DNA of 64,000 bases from Proteus vulgaris (GTDB lineage: Bacteria > Pseudomonadota > Gammaproteobacteria > Enterobacterales > Enterobacteriaceae), in contig NZ_JAEHOQ010000017.1 in NCBI RefSeq assembly GCF_016239305.1, positions 1-64,000 of the forward strand, given 5' to 3'. Under the pieces are notes generated by a model. The model was given only the letters and a program-made list of their open reading frames with translations. It did not search any database and was not told the DNA's origin. Positions 42,416-51,731 of this stretch are shown in pieces (within the stretch, counting starts at the first letter, position 1; each line of letters begins with the position of its first letter). Position numbers and translations under genes: made by a program.

Positions 42416-44885
42416 ACCCTTGTTCTATTAAATATTGATCGATTGCATCAATGACGTCTTGTCCCTGTTTCAGACGATCCTCAATCGCCTGTACTTCAGA
42501 AGCTCTTGTTGTGTAAAGCATGTAAGAAAACTTATCAACGAGGAACCGGCAAATTCCGCCACCCATAGCACTCATAAAGTAGACTTCAGAATAGATCCCC
42601 GTTTGGCTTTTAACTGTTTTCAAAAATTCGTAACCGGCTTCGTCGAGCGGCAAACGTTCTTCCCTTCGTGCTTTATTCACCGCAGATTCGGTTTGTCCAA
42701 GCATGGCAAGAAATGCGGAGTTATCAGTGATAGCAAGACCGACACGGTCCTTATACATATCATTGATAGATTGGGTAATCGTAATAGCACTGCCGTAATA
42801 CTTACGGAACCGGCGGTAGCCTTTCTCAATAAATGCACCGATGTTCCCTGTCAGTAACGCCCATGCTTCATCTATGATCACAATTTTCATTTGATCACGA
42901 TCACCAAGATACATATCTTGTTGAATCTGATATATTAATTGCATCAAAATGATTTGTTTCAGGTGTTCGGATTTTTCAATACGACCCAACTCAAGTACAG
43001 TAAACGGATTATCAAAAGAGATGTTGTTTTTACCAGTAAAATATTTGCCGTATTGACCTTCTTTTGTGAAAGGATATAACTGCTCACCAATATCTTTAAT
43101 GCGCTGATCAGGATCGCTTTTGCAGGAGTCTGCTACCATGTCGATAGTTGTTTCTTTACCGTGTTTCCTGACTAATTTGGCAACATGATTTTTCAAACGG
43201 GATGTTTCAAAATCCCCCAACCCGTCTTGTGGTGCAGCCATGACTGACAGCAAACCAATAACTAAATCTTCTTCACCGGTTCCTTCTTCAGCATCTTCAT
43301 CCTCTCCAAAATAATCCTCAATAATTTCAAAGAAATTAAGACATGGTTTAGTCGATGGATGGAAATCTACATACGAACCATCAAACATCTGACACAATTT
43401 TTTATATGAGTCGCCAGCGTCAATTACCCATACCTTCGCGCCTAGTGAGCGGTATGCAGAGATAATATAGTTAGTTAAGAATGATTTACCTGAGCCGGAT
43501 GACGCAGCAATACAAACGTTGTAGTTTGTATCGCTTTGGAAAAAGTCCATTGTCTGGACCTGACCATTTCGTGATGTAAGAGTTAGAACCGGATTACCAG
43601 TACCTTGCCAATCAGAGTAAAGTGGAGAAAGAACGAGAGCTTCCTCTACCGCAAGAGTTTTAGAACGACCTAAAACTTTGTCAGCATTTGCTTCAAAAAA
43701 TAATGGCAGCGTTCCTAAAAATATCGGTGCAACAAAATTGACATCGGGAATCATTTTGAAAGATAGATTGTTGAGGTAACTGGTTGCCTCTTGTACTGAT
43801 TGATTAAGTTGTTGCACAGAGTTGGCAAAAATTGAAACAGTAAAAGTAGCTTTATAAATTGGCTGTCCATCATCAATTTTCTGTGCCAACACATCAAATC
43901 CCGCACTCGTAGTTTTCATTGATGGAACCCATCTGGAAGATGGTCCATCAGCGTTGCGCGTAGCAACTGTACGTTTTGATGTAAATGTACTTTTAGCATT
44001 CTGCTGGTCCGGATAAACCAGTGTCATTGTGATAATGCAAGGGTTTTTAATACCAGTTGCACCGTTCATCAAATCGCCTAAAAAATACTGTGCAGAACCC
44101 TCTTGAAATCTACGAGGTAACTTTTTAGCTGAAATTGTTCTTGCAAAAGTAGTGTTTGTCTCTGCCTTACTACTCTCATCTTCCGGATTGCCAAAACCGA
44201 CATAATTAGAGCGAACGAAAAACAAACTATCCAGTTCTAGTAGCTGTTCCGAAACCATTTTATCTTCATCAACTTCAATCGGCATTCTATCGCGCCAAGT
44301 CGCATTACTGCCTTGATTTATCATTGAAGTGATAGCTGTAATATAAATTTCTCTTGTTAGTTGTTGAGGGGCAAAACCAGTCATTCTAAGTGTGGTTTCA
44401 AAGTTACCCTGCATCTCTCTAACAGTGTTTAATTCATTCAGAGAAGGAGAAAGATCATTTTTAATAGGCACTTTAACTGTAAAGTATAATTCACAGTTAC
44501 GAGCCTTTGTATTTGTGCCGTTAAACGCTTTCGATGTGTGAGCCAACAGAAAACGTGAGCGTTTTAAGCTCGTCGTTTTCATAACCTGATTCTGACAATT
44601 CATGCGTAAGAAATCAGATCTATTTGCAATGTGGCTGATATTTGGAGAGGCAAATAAAGATATCTGAATAACGGTACTATTTGGGAAATACCCAGATAAA
44701 AGTGTTTTTAATTGAGAGAGCTCTTTTCCGGTTGTACCGGACAAGGGAATACATTTAAATCCAAAACCAATATAGTTATTTTCACAAATAAAAATGTTTT
44801 CATCGTCATGAATAGCTAAAACTGGACATAAAGATGAAAAACGCTTAAAGGTTTGCATTTTTTTTAAGATAGTAGCTGTTGCCAT
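42399..44885 (-). CDS. traC: TraC, VirB4-type ATPase of the mating apparatus
   Basis: 828 residues with Walker A AASSGSGKSFL (near 460-470) and Walker B IVIIDEAWALL (near 665-675). An N-terminal TraC domain comes first, and conserved RRFRKYYGSAITITQS near 700 follows Walker B. It powers pilus assembly from the cytoplasmic face of the inner membrane. The length is typical (F 875, SXT about 800). It overlaps dsbC by one base. Confidence 0.95.
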   Translation of the reverse strand: MATATILKKMQTFKRFSSLCPVLAIHDDENIFICENNYIGFGFKCIPLSGTTGKELSQLKTLLSGYFPNSTVIQISLFASPNISHIANRSDFLRMNCQNQVMKTTSLKRSRFLLAHTSKAFNGTNTKARNCELYFTVKVPIKNDLSPSLNELNTVREMQGNFETTLRMTGFAPQQLTREIYITAITSMINQGSNATWRDRMPIEVDEDKMVSEQLLELDSLFFVRSNYVGFGNPEDESSKAETNTTFARTISAKKLPRRFQEGSAQYFLGDLMNGATGIKNPCIITMTLVYPDQQNAKSTFTSKRTVATRNADGPSSRWVPSMKTTSAGFDVLAQKIDDGQPIYKATFTVSIFANSVQQLNQSVQEATSYLNNLSFKMIPDVNFVAPIFLGTLPLFFEANADKVLGRSKTLAVEEALVLSPLYSDWQGTGNPVLTLTSRNGQVQTMDFFQSDTNYNVCIAASSGSGKSFLTNYIISAYRSLGAKVWVIDAGDSYKKLCQMFDGSYVDFHPSTKPCLNFFEIIEDYFGEDEDAEEGTGEEDLVIGLLSVMAAPQDGLGDFETSRLKNHVAKLVRKHGKETTIDMVADSCKSDPDQRIKDIGEQLYPFTKEGQYGKYFTGKNNISFDNPFTVLELGRIEKSEHLKQIILMQLIYQIQQDMYLGDRDQMKIVIIDEAWALLTGNIGAFIEKGYRRFRKYYGSAITITQSINDMYKDRVGLAITDNSAFLAMLGQTESAVNKARREERLPLDEAGYEFLKTVKSQTGIYSEVYFMSAMGGGICRFLVDKFSYMLYTTRASEVQAIEDRLKQGQDVIDAIDQYLIEQGYGNDD

Positions 44886-45649
44886 TATTTACCACTCTCC
44901 AAAAATGACTTTAACCCTTCAACTGGTTTACCAACGTTGTAAGTTCCATCGTCACGAATAATGAATGGAATCATGCTCACACCAAAAACTTGTGCGGTAA
45001 TTTCCCTTTTCATCAAAGCCTCACGGTCACAGTTTTCAATTTGCTCGAAACGAACACTGTTATTCCCAGTAATGATTGCCCTGTCAGCTCTGTATCTGTC
45101 TTTTGCACAATACAATTCAAAATTGCGTTGCTGGCTATTACTGTTTAAAACGCCTACGGAAAGTACATGAACAGTGTATTTCTCAGGGTCAAGATCATTT
45201 AGTTGTTGTAAAGTTTCATGGCACTGAACGCAGAACGGGTCAGTGAAAATAATGGTCTGCTTTGGTCCTTTTCCCCACGTTGCAGACTGCAAATCATTCA
45301 TTTTAATATTGAGATTTTTTACTGGAATAATTGAGCCGAAATTTTGAATTTCTTCAAATGAGGTTAAGTCTTTTTTCGCCCATGTATCATATAAAGTTCC
45401 CTTTATAACAAAGCGCCCATTCGAGGTAAGAAGCTGTAAATTACCGTTGTTATTAAGAGCAATTATTCCGTTGCTAGGTAATAGAAATTTGGGAATATCA
45501 GGCGTTTTTGTGGGATGTGCTTTTAATGCTTCTTGATTGAAAACAGTCTGAATATTTGATTTTTCGATATCAGCATAGTTTGCATGAGCGTGTACGGCTG
45601 TGAAAGATAAAGCTAATGATATTAAACTAAGGTGTATCTTATTTTTCAT
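44885..45649 (-). CDS. dsbC: DsbC-like disulfide isomerase of the tra operon
   Basis: 254 residues from the ATG at 45649 (GCAGGA upstream), beginning with a signal peptide (LSLISLALSFTAVHAHA). It has a small N-terminal dimerisation-like domain and a thioredoxin fold with the CxxC in FTDPFCVQCHETL (Cys140, Cys143) and a cis-Pro in SMIPFIIRDD. It would reshuffle disulfides in the Cys-rich TraN, TraU and TraH. It lies between traV and traC, as in SXT. The traA pilin gene expected near here is absent. Confidence 0.88.
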   Translation of the reverse strand: MKNKIHLSLISLALSFTAVHAHANYADIEKSNIQTVFNQEALKAHPTKTPDIPKFLLPSNGIIALNNNGNLQLLTSNGRFVIKGTLYDTWAKKDLTSFEEIQNFGSIIPVKNLNIKMNDLQSATWGKGPKQTIIFTDPFCVQCHETLQQLNDLDPEKYTVHVLSVGVLNSNSQQRNFELYCAKDRYRADRAIITGNNSVRFEQIENCDREALMKREITAQVFGVSMIPFIIRDDGTYNVGKPVEGLKSFLESGK

Positions 45650-45733
45650 TTTTAATCCTGCACCATCTGAGTATTGATCTGTTGATTGTGATTCTTTCAC
45701 ATCTGAAAAATTTCTTTTCTTGTCTGGCAATAA

Positions 45734-45758
45734 AAAAAGGACTTAAAAAGTCCTTTTT
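45734..45758. terminator. Hairpin between traV and dsbC
   Basis: AAAAAGGACTT and AAGTCCTTTTT form a perfect eleven-base stem with a three-base loop, giving A- and T-runs on both strands. Inside the tra operon it may act as a processing site or attenuator that sets the ratio of TraV to later products. Confidence 0.75.
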
Positions 45759-45779
45759 AAAATTGTTGCTGACCACTAG

Positions 45780-46292
45780 CTATTTTCGGTTATCTGGTGT
45801 TTGTAGTGGTTTGAGAACCGCATTGTGCTTGCGATCTGGACGAGAAACACCGACTTCCCATTTACGAGGCGATATCTCAGTGTAGACATACCCTGTGATG
45901 ATAAGATCTCCATCTGTGTTTTCGTATGGGTCGATTAAAACACGCATTACCATCGACTCGCTTCTAATGGGTTGTGGGTTTGCCGCAGGTTTTGGCACAG
46001 GTACATATTGTCCAGACTCCGTACCAACCCATTTACTATTTTCTGATTTGAGTATGTTATCCATATCGCTTTTGCTAACTACTTCTCCGTTGAGCTGCAT
46101 TTGAGAAACAGTATCAATTTTTTCTTGATAGTTTTCACCATCAGTCAATTTGTGTACGTCACGAACACTCATACACGTTACTGAATTAGGCATACCTTTA
46201 CAGCCGAACTCTGTTTCACCGACCAGAAGAGATGAACAGGCGGTTAATGAAAGGGTAGTTAAAACCATCAGTGGCAATAGTAAAAATTTCAT
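45780..46292 (-). CDS. traV: TraV, outer-membrane core lipoprotein
   Basis: 170 residues. The signal peptide MKFLLLPLMVLTTLSLTAC ends at the lipobox cysteine, followed by two Cys (FGCKGMPNSVTCMS) typical of TraV. TraV, TraK and TraB form the outer-membrane core ring (VirB7, 9 and 10 equivalents). I start at 46292, so that the signal peptide is at the N-terminus, although the open frame extends to 46355. It follows traB closely. Confidence 0.9.
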   Translation of the reverse strand: MKFLLLPLMVLTTLSLTACSSLLVGETEFGCKGMPNSVTCMSVRDVHKLTDGENYQEKIDTVSQMQLNGEVVSKSDMDNILKSENSKWVGTESGQYVPVPKPAANPQPIRSESMVMRVLIDPYENTDGDLIITGYVYTEISPRKWEVGVSRPDRKHNAVLKPLQTPDNRK

Positions 46293-46308
46293 AGAGTAAG
46301 TCCGTATT

Positions 46309-47601
46309 TTAATTAGTTTGTCTGAATTGAAGTTGAACGCCTTTTGTGACAACAAAATCTATTGATCTGGCAGGGTCAATTTCAATTACAGGGAACAGGT
46401 CTTGTGCCATATCCATGTAAAAGTCAGCTAACCGATTGAGTGCGCTGCCTACGCCTTTCATTGCTGCACCTTGTACCTTATTGCTGTTAATTTGTTGATA
46501 AGGTGACTGTGTTGGTCCTATTCCGTCCTGTGTTAATGTGATAGATGGAATTTGCTGAACACTGAACATTTCCGAGCCAGCTTGAAGAAATCCTGCAATA
46601 AGCGCTTTCGCAAGATATTGCCCCTGTTTTGTTACTAAGCGCCCACGAATACCGATTTTCCCATCCTCTCCGACGGCATACGAATCAAAGGTTGCTTCAA
46701 TAACTGCCCCATCTTCTCTGATGCAGGAGATCGTGTTACTGCGTAAGTAGGCACGTTCTGATGATAGCTCGCCATAACCACTGCTAATAATTGCACAATC
46801 ACGAATATCCGCAGTGTAGTTATTAGGTAAAATGGCTTCTCTTTTCACTCGCACTAACATTGGATAAGGGTGTTCTCTTGCCGCTTTCGCTGTGGGTGCA
46901 TCCATCCCTGACAAAGCAACTGTGGAAATAATAGAGCCAGCCGGTAAGTACGTTCCTTCCAGCTCAGGGCTCACATTTTCATCCGTTTCGGATTTTGATA
47001 ATGTATTATTCGCTTTGGATTCTGAGTCGTGATTATTTGTACCATCATAGGTCGTCAGCTCAGGGTATTCTTCATCTGATCCGGACGTATTTGCTTCCTG
47101 TGTTGTGTTCGGACTGTACGGTATATCATTTTCATAAACATCATTCAGATTACGACCACCTCCCACCTGATTTGATGATCTGCCGGTATTGGAGAAACTA
47201 TTCGTATAATCCGGTGTGTTCATCTTCTCTTTTACTTGCTTATCAAGCTGTTGTTTTAGCTCAGTAGCAAGATCATTTTTTTGATTCTCTAATATTTTTT
47301 GTTGAGCATACAGTTGTGTAACTTCCTTTTTATACGATTCTTGTACTGATAACAGGCTATCAATTCTGTCATCAATTCGTCGCAAATCAGCGGCGATTGA
47401 TTCTTGGCTAACGCCCTGCGTGTCAGCATTAGTTAGTAAATTTGTCACCGGTTTGTTGTTCACTGCTGATGCAGCAGTCGGATATTCGGGTTCACTGGTT
47501 AAAAAATACAAAGCTGTTACCAGTAAAATTCCACCACCACCCCATAAGACAAGTTTTTTCTGTTTTGGACTCAGGTTTTCGTATTGGTCTTTGATAGACA
47601 T
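46309..47601 (-). CDS. traB: TraB, VirB10-type core protein
   Basis: 430 residues: N-terminal cytoplasmic tip, one membrane helix (LVLWGGGGILLVTALYFL, 16-33), a coiled coil (about 70-125), a polar linker, and a TrbI/VirB10 domain from about 215 (EGTYLPAGSIISTVALSGMD to the end). It spans both membranes and links the inner-membrane ATPases to the outer core. Typical length for SXT-like elements. Confidence 0.93.
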   Translation of the reverse strand: MSIKDQYENLSPKQKKLVLWGGGGILLVTALYFLTSEPEYPTAASAVNNKPVTNLLTNADTQGVSQESIAADLRRIDDRIDSLLSVQESYKKEVTQLYAQQKILENQKNDLATELKQQLDKQVKEKMNTPDYTNSFSNTGRSSNQVGGGRNLNDVYENDIPYSPNTTQEANTSGSDEEYPELTTYDGTNNHDSESKANNTLSKSETDENVSPELEGTYLPAGSIISTVALSGMDAPTAKAAREHPYPMLVRVKREAILPNNYTADIRDCAIISSGYGELSSERAYLRSNTISCIREDGAVIEATFDSYAVGEDGKIGIRGRLVTKQGQYLAKALIAGFLQAGSEMFSVQQIPSITLTQDGIGPTQSPYQQINSNKVQGAAMKGVGSALNRLADFYMDMAQDLFPVIEIDPARSIDFVVTKGVQLQFRQTN

Positions 47602-47604
47602 GCA

Positions 47605-48606
47605 TTACTCCGCTAGACGTGGGCGAGAATTTTCAGAACTAGTTTCCTCTGATGTATTAGATTTACGAATCACAAAGTAAGCCTCAGTCGATTGCTGCGG
47701 TTCTAACGTGTTATTGCTCCACAGAGCTCTTGCAGCTAATCTTGGATGTGTACACAGTGACTCATCAACAGTGACTGTTGTGTTACCAATGTTTTTAGCA
47801 ACCCCAATTATTACGCCGAAATTACTGCCTGACAGATACTGTCCTTCGCTAAATGTGTATTTGATATTATCTTGTGGGCTATTTGTTCTGAACGCACAAT
47901 TGGGTACAGAAATCCCTGCATTGTTGATCCCCATAATTTCATAGCCAGCAGGTACATCACCCAATGCGACATTTCTTAGTAATTTAGTGATTGCGCGAGT
48001 GTATGAATCACTTTTTTCCCATTTATCAGCGACTTCCTTATTACCCGAGGCGGTAGGGGTGTAATATTTTCCACTGTTATATACAGCCATGTTTTCATCG
48101 TCTTTTTCTAAAAGTAGAGTTGCTTCAACCGGCGGTCTTTTTTGTGGGTGAAGGGATAGTGAAATTGCTTTACTTTCATCACCTTTATTCGTGATGTACA
48201 TAGCAACAGGGTTATCTTTGAATGCAGTAAAGTAAATTACATTACCCTCCTGTCTTATTTTTATTTCATTCTTTTTTATGGTTTGAACAACCGGTTCTGA
48301 AAACGGTGTAACAATTCTGTTAGGTTGTCCTAATGAGACTGGAATTAACGTGTTTTCACCTGAACGAATTGTGTATGTCATACGGGAATTAGTTTTAGCT
48401 TTTGATGAAATGACAGACGATGGCACCGGTTGAATATTTAGGTCATCTGAAGCAATTTCTTTAATCAAGCTGGATTGATTCTCAGCACCGCCTGAAGGTT
48501 GTTGATCCTGACCATAGACAGAAATGGTTTTCGCTGAAGCGAATGAGCTCAAAGCTAGTGAAAGAAGCAGAACCTTACAATTGAACTTCGCCTGATAATT
48601 AATCAT
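47605..48606 (-). CDS. traK: TraK, VirB9-type core protein (secretin-like)
   Basis: 333 residues, signal peptide in the first 25, then a beta-rich protein. TraK features include SGENTLIPVSLGQPNRIVTP (about 80-99) and a C-terminal domain with MGINNAGISVPNCAFR and TEAYFVIRK. It forms the outer-membrane ring with TraV and TraB. It overlaps traE by eight bases and precedes traB by three. Confidence 0.9.
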   Translation of the reverse strand: MINYQAKFNCKVLLLSLALSSFASAKTISVYGQDQQPSGGAENQSSLIKEIASDDLNIQPVPSSVISSKAKTNSRMTYTIRSGENTLIPVSLGQPNRIVTPFSEPVVQTIKKNEIKIRQEGNVIYFTAFKDNPVAMYITNKGDESKAISLSLHPQKRPPVEATLLLEKDDENMAVYNSGKYYTPTASGNKEVADKWEKSDSYTRAITKLLRNVALGDVPAGYEIMGINNAGISVPNCAFRTNSPQDNIKYTFSEGQYLSGSNFGVIIGVAKNIGNTTVTVDESLCTHPRLAARALWSNNTLEPQQSTEAYFVIRKSNTSEETSSENSRPRLAE

Positions 48607-49252
48607 TTACTCTACTTCCTTCGATAATTTCTTTAGACTGTGAATCATCTGGTAACACACCGCCGTTTGCTTCCTGCTCATAAGTCGGCAAATATGCATC
48701 CCCATTCTTTAATTGAATATCTTCGATAACGGGCTTATAGCCACGAATATAAACTGTGACAATGTAATGAACTGTCTTAATCGTAGTTCTCCCTGTCACA
48801 CTTTTAACTTCTTGTGAACCCTCGACAAAGTAGACGCCCTTCGCTTTCGGGTCTGTTGAAATACGAGTTGGTGTAAATGACAGTGATACACGGTCACGAT
48901 TTATCTGACTGATTGCATCATCAATACTTAGCATGATCCGTTGGTAGCTATTGGGAGAAAGAAACGGCGCTAATGAGGATTTAACGAAATTTACTGATGA
49001 GGGATTAGTGTTGCCAAGTAACGTTGCGATATAACTCGCCCACGATTGCATATATGCCGTAGAACCTTCATTTTCATCAATCCAGCCAGTTGTTTGTAAG
49101 TTAGGCGGCACAATAATGATCTTTTCATTCTTTCCGTACAGAAGGAACAGTAACCCAATCGCAATGAAGCCAGTGCATAAATTAGATAGTGATAGGACTT
49201 TTGATGTTTCCTGTAATCTGGAAACTGTTTTTGTCATTTTGAAAAATTTCAT
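48599..49252 (-). CDS. traE: TraE, VirB8-like inner-membrane protein
   Basis: 217 residues: short cytoplasmic start, a membrane helix (LCTGFIAIGLLFLLYG, 24-39), then the TraE periplasmic domain (IIVPPNLQTTGWIDENEGS, YMQSWASYIATLLGNTNP, YFVEGSQEVKSVTGR, VHYIVTVYIRGYKP). It scaffolds the pilus assembly complex at the inner membrane. The start overlaps the traL stop. Confidence 0.92.
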   Translation of the reverse strand: MKFFKMTKTVSRLQETSKVLSLSNLCTGFIAIGLLFLLYGKNEKIIIVPPNLQTTGWIDENEGSTAYMQSWASYIATLLGNTNPSSVNFVKSSLAPFLSPNSYQRIMLSIDDAISQINRDRVSLSFTPTRISTDPKAKGVYFVEGSQEVKSVTGRTTIKTVHYIVTVYIRGYKPVIEDIQLKNGDAYLPTYEQEANGGVLPDDSQSKEIIEGSRVND

Positions 49253-49536
49253 CAGTAGAATTCTCTGTCAAATGAATCGGGAATAAATGTAATTTTGTTG
49301 TCACCGATGCCAAATCGCCAGTAGACCAAATGGGCTAAATATTTATCAGATGCTTTATCAAGAAAACGTCCATATATCTTGCTAAGAACAACGCCAACCG
49401 CGATCATGGTTAATAATTTTCCAGTAAAAACTCCAATACCGATCATGACCATGAATGGAAATAGCTCGTCAACGGTCCAGAAAAATAGCTTAGGTGGATC
49501 ATCAACACTGTGAGATATATTTACTACCTTACTCAT
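49252..49536 (-). CDS. traL: TraL, VirB3-like pilus assembly protein
   Basis: 94 residues with two close membrane segments in the middle (LFPFMVMIGIGVFTGKLLTMIA, continuing VGVVL) and the typical TraL end, YLAHLVYWRFGIGDNKITFI. I use the ATG at 49536, preceded by AAGG, instead of one seven residues earlier. TraL works with TraE and TraC at the inner membrane. It opens the classical L-E-K-B-V order. Confidence 0.9.
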   Translation of the reverse strand: MSKVVNISHSVDDPPKLFFWTVDELFPFMVMIGIGVFTGKLLTMIAVGVVLSKIYGRFLDKASDKYLAHLVYWRFGIGDNKITFIPDSFDREFY

Positions 49537-49557
49537 TTTAAATACCTTATATATCAA

Positions 49558-50349
49558 CTAATTGACTTGTGTTAACTGTCCCATTACTGCTTTGATTTCG
49601 TTTAATGGAACTGCGCCTTGTAACGGAACCGCTTTTTCTTGATATGAAACGATAGTGCTTGGAGTTCGGTCAAAGTTAAGACCAATGGCTTCTTGTGTAT
49701 CGAATAAAATTTTCGCGTTGCTGCTATTGCTGTTTACACAGCTCTGAAACACTGTCTCATCGAGACTATAACTACTTGCTAATTGAGCAATAGGCGTGCT
49801 AAATCCGCCACTTCGTTGAGAATCGAAGATGAATTTCGCAACTTCAAAAAAACCATAATTACCTTTTTGCTCATACGCGCACTCTGTCAACGTTGATAGA
49901 TACAGCGAGCGTTGACCATGACCAAGTGTGTGTTTGAACACAAGAGCTACGTTACCGCCGGATGAATCAACGAAATCGAGTAATTCAGGAAACCCCTGAC
50001 CGCAATACGGACACTCAAAATCAGAATAGTGAATCAATAAAAATGGTGCATTTATGTTCCCGTAAACGCGATCATTCGTTGGTGACGGTTGTTCGAGTGT
50101 ACTTTTATTACTCTCTGAGATTTGTTCAGGTGTTTTTATTGTTGTTGGTTTATAACCAGTTGCAGCGATATACGTGCTAAAAAAGTTCGCCAAATCATCA
50201 TCATTGGCTATTTTAGGTATTTCAATACTGTCAACTGCTATCTGAATTTCATTCATATCAGCATTTAAAAAGTATGTTTTCATAGCCGTAAAAGCAGTTA
50301 ATGATGCAAGAGCAACAACACTGACGTGTGTAAAAGTTATTTTTTTCAT
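49558..50349 (-). CDS. DsbA-like periplasmic thiol-disulfide oxidoreductase
   Basis: 263 residues: N-terminal signal or anchor (FTHVSVVALASLTAFTAM), a linker, then a thioredoxin fold of the DsbA_2 type with CPYC (Cys113-Cys116) in HYSDFECPYCGQGF, followed by helices and the cis-Pro region DRTPSTIVSYQ. It would oxidise cysteines of transfer proteins. It is translationally coupled to the upstream 93-residue gene (four-base overlap). A second, similar protein is encoded at 56835-57641. Confidence 0.83.
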   Translation of the reverse strand: MKKITFTHVSVVALASLTAFTAMKTYFLNADMNEIQIAVDSIEIPKIANDDDLANFFSTYIAATGYKPTTIKTPEQISESNKSTLEQPSPTNDRVYGNINAPFLLIHYSDFECPYCGQGFPELLDFVDSSGGNVALVFKHTLGHGQRSLYLSTLTECAYEQKGNYGFFEVAKFIFDSQRSGGFSTPIAQLASSYSLDETVFQSCVNSNSSNAKILFDTQEAIGLNFDRTPSTIVSYQEKAVPLQGAVPLNEIKAVMGQLTQVN

Positions 50350-50627
50350 TTCTTCTGACCAAGTTCTATTAAATCGCTACGAGAAATCAATTTCCTTTGT
50401 GGCATTTGATTAGTCGCTTCGAGTTCATCTTTAGTGAGTTCAAATAACTTCAATACAAGTTCGCCTTCATCTTCAAGATAGACAGAGCTCAATGTGACTT
50501 TTGAAATATCGCTGTTAAATGTTCTAAGCGTGTTAGACAAATGAAAATTGACAGCCAACGTAATGATATTGAAAACAAAAACACTCGCTAAAACTGACGT
50601 AATTAAATGACTGGATTTATTAAGCAT
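50346..50627 (-). CDS. Small membrane protein of the tra operon
   Basis: 93 residues with one N-terminal membrane helix (LITSVLASVFVFNIITLAV, about 7-25) and a charged periplasmic tail containing LKLFELTKDELEATNQ. I use the ATG at 50627. The tail shape resembles TrbI-like or TraS-like small proteins, but no family is certain. It overlaps the DsbA-like gene by four bases, which suggests the two act together. Confidence 0.6.
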   Translation of the reverse strand: MLNKSSHLITSVLASVFVFNIITLAVNFHLSNTLRTFNSDISKVTLSSVYLEDEGELVLKLFELTKDELEATNQMPQRKLISRSDLIELGQKK

Positions 50628-50640
50628 AGGCCCCCCCGAC

Positions 50641-50710
50641 AGAGGCATAATGTACCAATCTATCGGGGTTTTTTTTGGCAGAAGGGTATTAAAACAATGA
50701 TGATTGTTTT
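50641..50710 (-). other. Hairpins between the DUF4400 gene and the small membrane gene
   Basis: AAAACAAT (50691-50698) and ATTGTTTT (50703-50710) form a perfect stem at the stop of the DUF4400 gene. A second pair (CCCCGACA near 50633 and TATCGGGG at 50661-50668, one mismatch) follows, with a run of eight T on + strand. They may slow or end transcription inside the tra operon. Confidence 0.5.
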
Positions 50711-51369
50711 TAGATTTGCTTAGGGAGATTACTGATCATCAAAATAATGGAAGTAGGTATAACAAATAGTGTCATGACTGCATTTATAACTGGTGGTACA
50801 GGTAATGGTATCAAAATTGATAATGCAACTAAGAATACTGTTAACCCTATGAGCTTCATGCTGCGTCTGTTTAGAAATGGTGATACATATGAGAAGTCAT
50901 ATTGTTTCCGCTTCCATCTGCAAACACCGGCTATGAGTGAAGGAACTAAAATGATACAGAAGAACGGCAACCAGAATGATAGTAGAGCGATACGATATAC
51001 GATCATATAGTTATGGTAATTTATCATTTTCGCTAAATTAATGAAAAATGGATAAAAAATCCCACTTATATTGTTAAACGTTTGCTCCAGCGGATCAGCG
51101 GACACAGGCAATGGTGCATAATAGTTTGTTAATGCAGAGTTGATACCGGTTTGAACAAAAAAGTCATTATATAACTCATTGGCAAATGGGAGAATCTGGC
51201 TATGAAAACCACTTTTTCCAGTAATCAATTCGCCCATTTTTAACTCGCTAACCATGTTTGATTTATACCATTCAGCAGGGATAAACAATGACATGATAAT
51301 GAGTAAAACTGTTACCGTAAGTAACAGTTTTTTAATTGAGCTACCGTTAGATTGTGTATCGGCTGACAT
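50710..51369 (-). CDS. DUF4400-type inner-membrane protein
   Basis: 219 residues with about five membrane segments (LLLTVTVLLIIMSLFIP, IALLSFWLPFFCIILVPSLI, LIGLTVFLVALSILIPLPVP, then AVMTLFVIPTSIILMI) and the stretch YDFSYVSPFLNRRSMK. This matches the DUF4400 family, encoded next to TraD on MOBH plasmids and ICEs (TraJ in SXT/IncA/C nomenclature). It is thought to assist the coupling protein or the channel. The family call comes from pattern and place. Confidence 0.72.
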   Translation of the reverse strand: MSADTQSNGSSIKKLLLTVTVLLIIMSLFIPAEWYKSNMVSELKMGELITGKSGFHSQILPFANELYNDFFVQTGINSALTNYYAPLPVSADPLEQTFNNISGIFYPFFINLAKMINYHNYMIVYRIALLSFWLPFFCIILVPSLIAGVCRWKRKQYDFSYVSPFLNRRSMKLIGLTVFLVALSILIPLPVPPVINAVMTLFVIPTSIILMISNLPKQI

Positions 51370-51380
51370 TAATAACCTCT

Positions 51381-51731
51381 TTAGAAACTGGAAATAACGC
51401 TATTATCTAACCTTTCAGGGAATTTATACTTGTGATATTCATCTAAAGGCGAAGTGTTATTTAACTTTGAAAGAAAAACTATGGATTTTGAAATGACTAT
51501 TGCTAGATTGTCCCAATCTGAAATCTTCAAATCAGTTTTTTTTCTTTGATAATATTTCTCAATTTGTTCGTTGACGTAGTCACAGAAAATGGTTTCAAAT
51601 TCAGTGTCCTTCATAGATAGAAGCATCAATATGATCTGACGGCTACAAATATTCCACTGGAGAAGAAAACGACTAAAATATATGTCGCTTGCATTGGATC
51701 TAAACTCATACTCTGGGACAATATTATCCAT
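51381..51731 (-). CDS. Unknown small protein after traD
   Basis: 116 residues, soluble, with many aromatic and acidic residues (RSNASDIYFSRFLLQWNICS, then DYVNEQIEKYYQRKKTDLKI). It starts directly after the traD stop, so it is surely co-translated. No family is recognised. A coupling-protein cofactor is the natural guess from position. Confidence 0.6.
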   Translation of the reverse strand: MDNIVPEYEFRSNASDIYFSRFLLQWNICSRQIILMLLSMKDTEFETIFCDYVNEQIEKYYQRKKTDLKISDWDNLAIVISKSIVFLSKLNNTSPLDEYHKYKFPERLDNSVISSF